Source: an uncultured Sphingobacteriaceae bacterium
GTDB taxonomy: Bacteria; Bacteroidota; Bacteroidia; Sphingobacteriales; Sphingobacteriaceae
Direction of reading: 5' to 3'
Length of the DNA stretch: 64,000 bases
NCBI GenBank assembly: GCA_946887045.1
Contig: CAMPKC010000008.1
Coordinates: 39,195-103,194, forward strand
Numbering within the stretch: position 1 is the stretch's first letter; every line of letters starts with the position of its first letter. The notes below the pieces were generated by a model, which worked only from the letters and a program-made list of their open reading frames with translations, searched no databases and was not told the DNA's origin. Positions 62,652 through 64,000 of the stretch are shown here, one piece after another. The translations under genes were made by a program, and so were the position numbers.

Positions 62652-63851
62652 TTGAACGCAAAACAATTTCTTTTCATCCGAGATGTATTTCTGTATACAT
62701 TCACATCATTTGGCGGTGCTCAGGCGCATATCGCTATAATGTTAAAGGATTTTGTTGATAGAAGGCATTATATCGATGAACATGAATTGCTCGAGCTTAA
62801 TGCTCTAACTCAATTACTTCCCGGGCCATCCTCTACCCAAACACTAGTGGGCATTGCGTATAAGGTGGGGGGGGTATGGCTTTCTGTTTTGACCTTTCTG
62901 ATTTGGGTAATTCCGTCAGCTTCCTTTTTGTGTTTCGCAGCCATTATGTTGTCTTTCCTTGACGACAAGAATAAATTTATTCAGGTTATGCGTTACGTGC
63001 AGCCCATCGCGGTTGGTATTGTTGGCTACGCTGCTTACGTGTTGGCAAAATCGGTGATGAAAACCGACATTTCTATTTGGCTGGCCGCAACTGCAGTTGT
63101 GGTGACTTTAATTCTTCGGAATGCATATGTTTTTCCGCTATTAATACTTCTGGGCGGAATTATTTCTTCTGCTTTAGAAACCACGCAAGAAGAAAATCAG
63201 CTTCGGGTTAATTTATTTTCCAAGATAAACACCCGAAAAATAGCTTATTATCTCGGAATTTTATTGCTATTTGCTTCCTTGGGTGCGATCATTAATCAAA
63301 CTTCTCCTTTTAGTTTACCAATAAGGTTGTTTGAAAACTTTTATCGTAACGGGATTATAATATTTGGTGGCGGACAGGTGCTTATTCCTTTAATGTTTAC
63401 GGAGTTTGTGCAAATGAAGCATTATTTGTCAGGAGATGAGTTTCTAGCAGGTTTCGCATTGCAACAGGCCCTTCCCGGGCCAACCTTTTCCTTTGCTTCA
63501 TTTGTAGGTACCATGGCGATGAAAAATGCGGGCTACTCAATCGGAGGTCAGATATTGGGTAGTATAGTCGCTGTTTTAGGGATTAATCTTCCGGGATTTA
63601 TATTGGTGTTATTTTTTGTTCCTTTCTGGAATGATTTAAAAAAGATCGCAAGGATAAAAAATTCCCTTTCGGGAATAAATGCGGTTGCTGTTGGTTTCCT
63701 GATCGCAGCGTTTTTCCTGATGATTAAAGAATTGCCGATAAGCTTTTTGTCTTTTGGTTTAATTTTCGGGACATTTCTGCTGTTAAATTTCACCCGCGTC
63801 AGAACACCCTTTATAATACTTGGAGGCGTGCTGCTAGGCTGGTATATTTAG
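62652..63851 (+). CDS. chrA: Chromate transporter (CHR family, two-domain)
   Basis: 399 residues, inner membrane, with about ten to twelve hydrophobic segments. It has the duplicated CHR domain: N-terminal FTSFGGAQAHIAIMLKDFV with LTQLLPGPSSTQT, and C-terminal GIIIFGGGQVLIPLMFTEFV with LQQALPGPTFSFAS. Long-chain CHR proteins export chromate in characterised cases; other substrates are possible. The start codon is TTG, as no ATG lies near. No chrB regulator is adjacent. Confidence 0.9.
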   Translation: MNAKQFLFIRDVFLYTFTSFGGAQAHIAIMLKDFVDRRHYIDEHELLELNALTQLLPGPSSTQTLVGIAYKVGGVWLSVLTFLIWVIPSASFLCFAAIMLSFLDDKNKFIQVMRYVQPIAVGIVGYAAYVLAKSVMKTDISIWLAATAVVVTLILRNAYVFPLLILLGGIISSALETTQEENQLRVNLFSKINTRKIAYYLGILLLFASLGAIINQTSPFSLPIRLFENFYRNGIIIFGGGQVLIPLMFTEFVQMKHYLSGDEFLAGFALQQALPGPTFSFASFVGTMAMKNAGYSIGGQILGSIVAVLGINLPGFILVLFFVPFWNDLKKIARIKNSLSGINAVAVGFLIAAFFLMIKELPISFLSFGLIFGTFLLLNFTRVRTPFIILGGVLLGWYI

Positions 63852-63887
63852 GGATCTCTGATCCAGCTGTGGATCTTTTAAATCAAG

Positions 63888-63992
63888 TTACAGATTGTAA
63901 TTTGGGTTCAATTTGTCAGGCCCTAGCGTAGATTTGCCTTTAGATGTATAGAAGTAAGTGCCAAAAAGCGTTGCCTCTTCCGAGAATGAGCG
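63888..63992 (-). CDS. Possible 3' end of a gene interrupted by TAG
   Basis: A 34-codon frame, RSFSEEATLFGTYFYTSKGK, then STLGPDKLNPNYNL, with a natural-looking C-terminus. A TAG at 63993-63995 ends it upstream, so no start codon is available. It may be a broken gene or a chance frame; the window ends eight bases further on. Confidence 0.25.
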   Translation of the reverse strand, partial: RSFSEEATLFGTYFYTSKGKSTLGPDKLNPNYNL

Positions 63993-64000
63993 CTACCAAA

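Overview
The window looks like chromosomal DNA of a Bacteroidota bacterium, most likely Sphingobacteriaceae (Pedobacter-like). Pointers are AT-rich DNA, near-absence of Shine-Dalgarno sites, repeated TAnnTTTG promoter boxes, a bacillithiol gene (bshB1), a lipid-anchored TamA-like protein (TamL type), DUF4294, an LpxR-type deacylase, MnmD and two sigma/anti-sigma pairs of Bacteroidota style. The family assignment is an inference from gene content. I saw no insertion sequence, prophage, CRISPR array or rRNA. There is one tRNA (Cys).

Layout. 1-1480: the 3' end of an ECF sigma factor and an anti-sigma-like membrane protein fused to a trypsin-like protease. 1565-6132: pdxH-nuoC-nuoD, yqgE and pyrR-pyrB. 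6757-15168: rpsA, a glycosyltransferase, cmk, arfB, an LpxR-like deacylase and lon. 15521-21840: TPR and membrane proteins, secreted lipoproteins, gpmI, nadC, plsY and an M48 lipoprotein peptidase. 21924-27260: a relA/spoT-fur-purA-pabB run. 27382-37775: DUF4294, bshB1, lysine 6-transaminase, a PLP deaminase, rluD, a class IV aminotransferase, fmt, namZ and a LolC/FtsX-type permease. 37777-43383: an ECF sigma factor with a dual-membrane anti-sigma-like partner, cytochrome c-mazG, mnmD and pyrD. 43411-49217: a tRNA-Cys/small-ORF unit, trmH, tamL, a beta-barrel protein and a zinc peptidase. 58381-63851: citrate synthase, a DUF151 nuclease, etfBA, a TPR protein and a chromate transporter.

The accessory locus of most interest is 49288-58187. 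It encodes a 917-residue outer-membrane usher-like protein, seven small secreted beta-rich proteins (five clear paralogues and two divergent members), a divergently transcribed PapD-like chaperone and a small beta-barrel protein. I interpret this as a non-canonical chaperone-usher-like surface-fibre system of Bacteroidota, distinct from FimA/Mfa type V pili and without visible T9SS C-terminal domains. Four transcription units in it carry a TGG-N8-TTG element with the spacing of a sigma-54 promoter. Three of these also have a conserved TGGGAAA-type motif about 108-110 bp further upstream, the usual place for an enhancer-binding-protein site. The function and sigma-54 control are inferences; the paralogy, the elements and their spacing are read directly from the sequence.

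Many housekeeping genes (cmk, gpmI, nadC, rluD, pyrD, gltA) have the TAnnTTTG -7 box within about 4-20 nt of the start codon, so very short or leaderless transcripts are likely. Several starts were moved to an internal ATG because of the family N-terminus or such a box.
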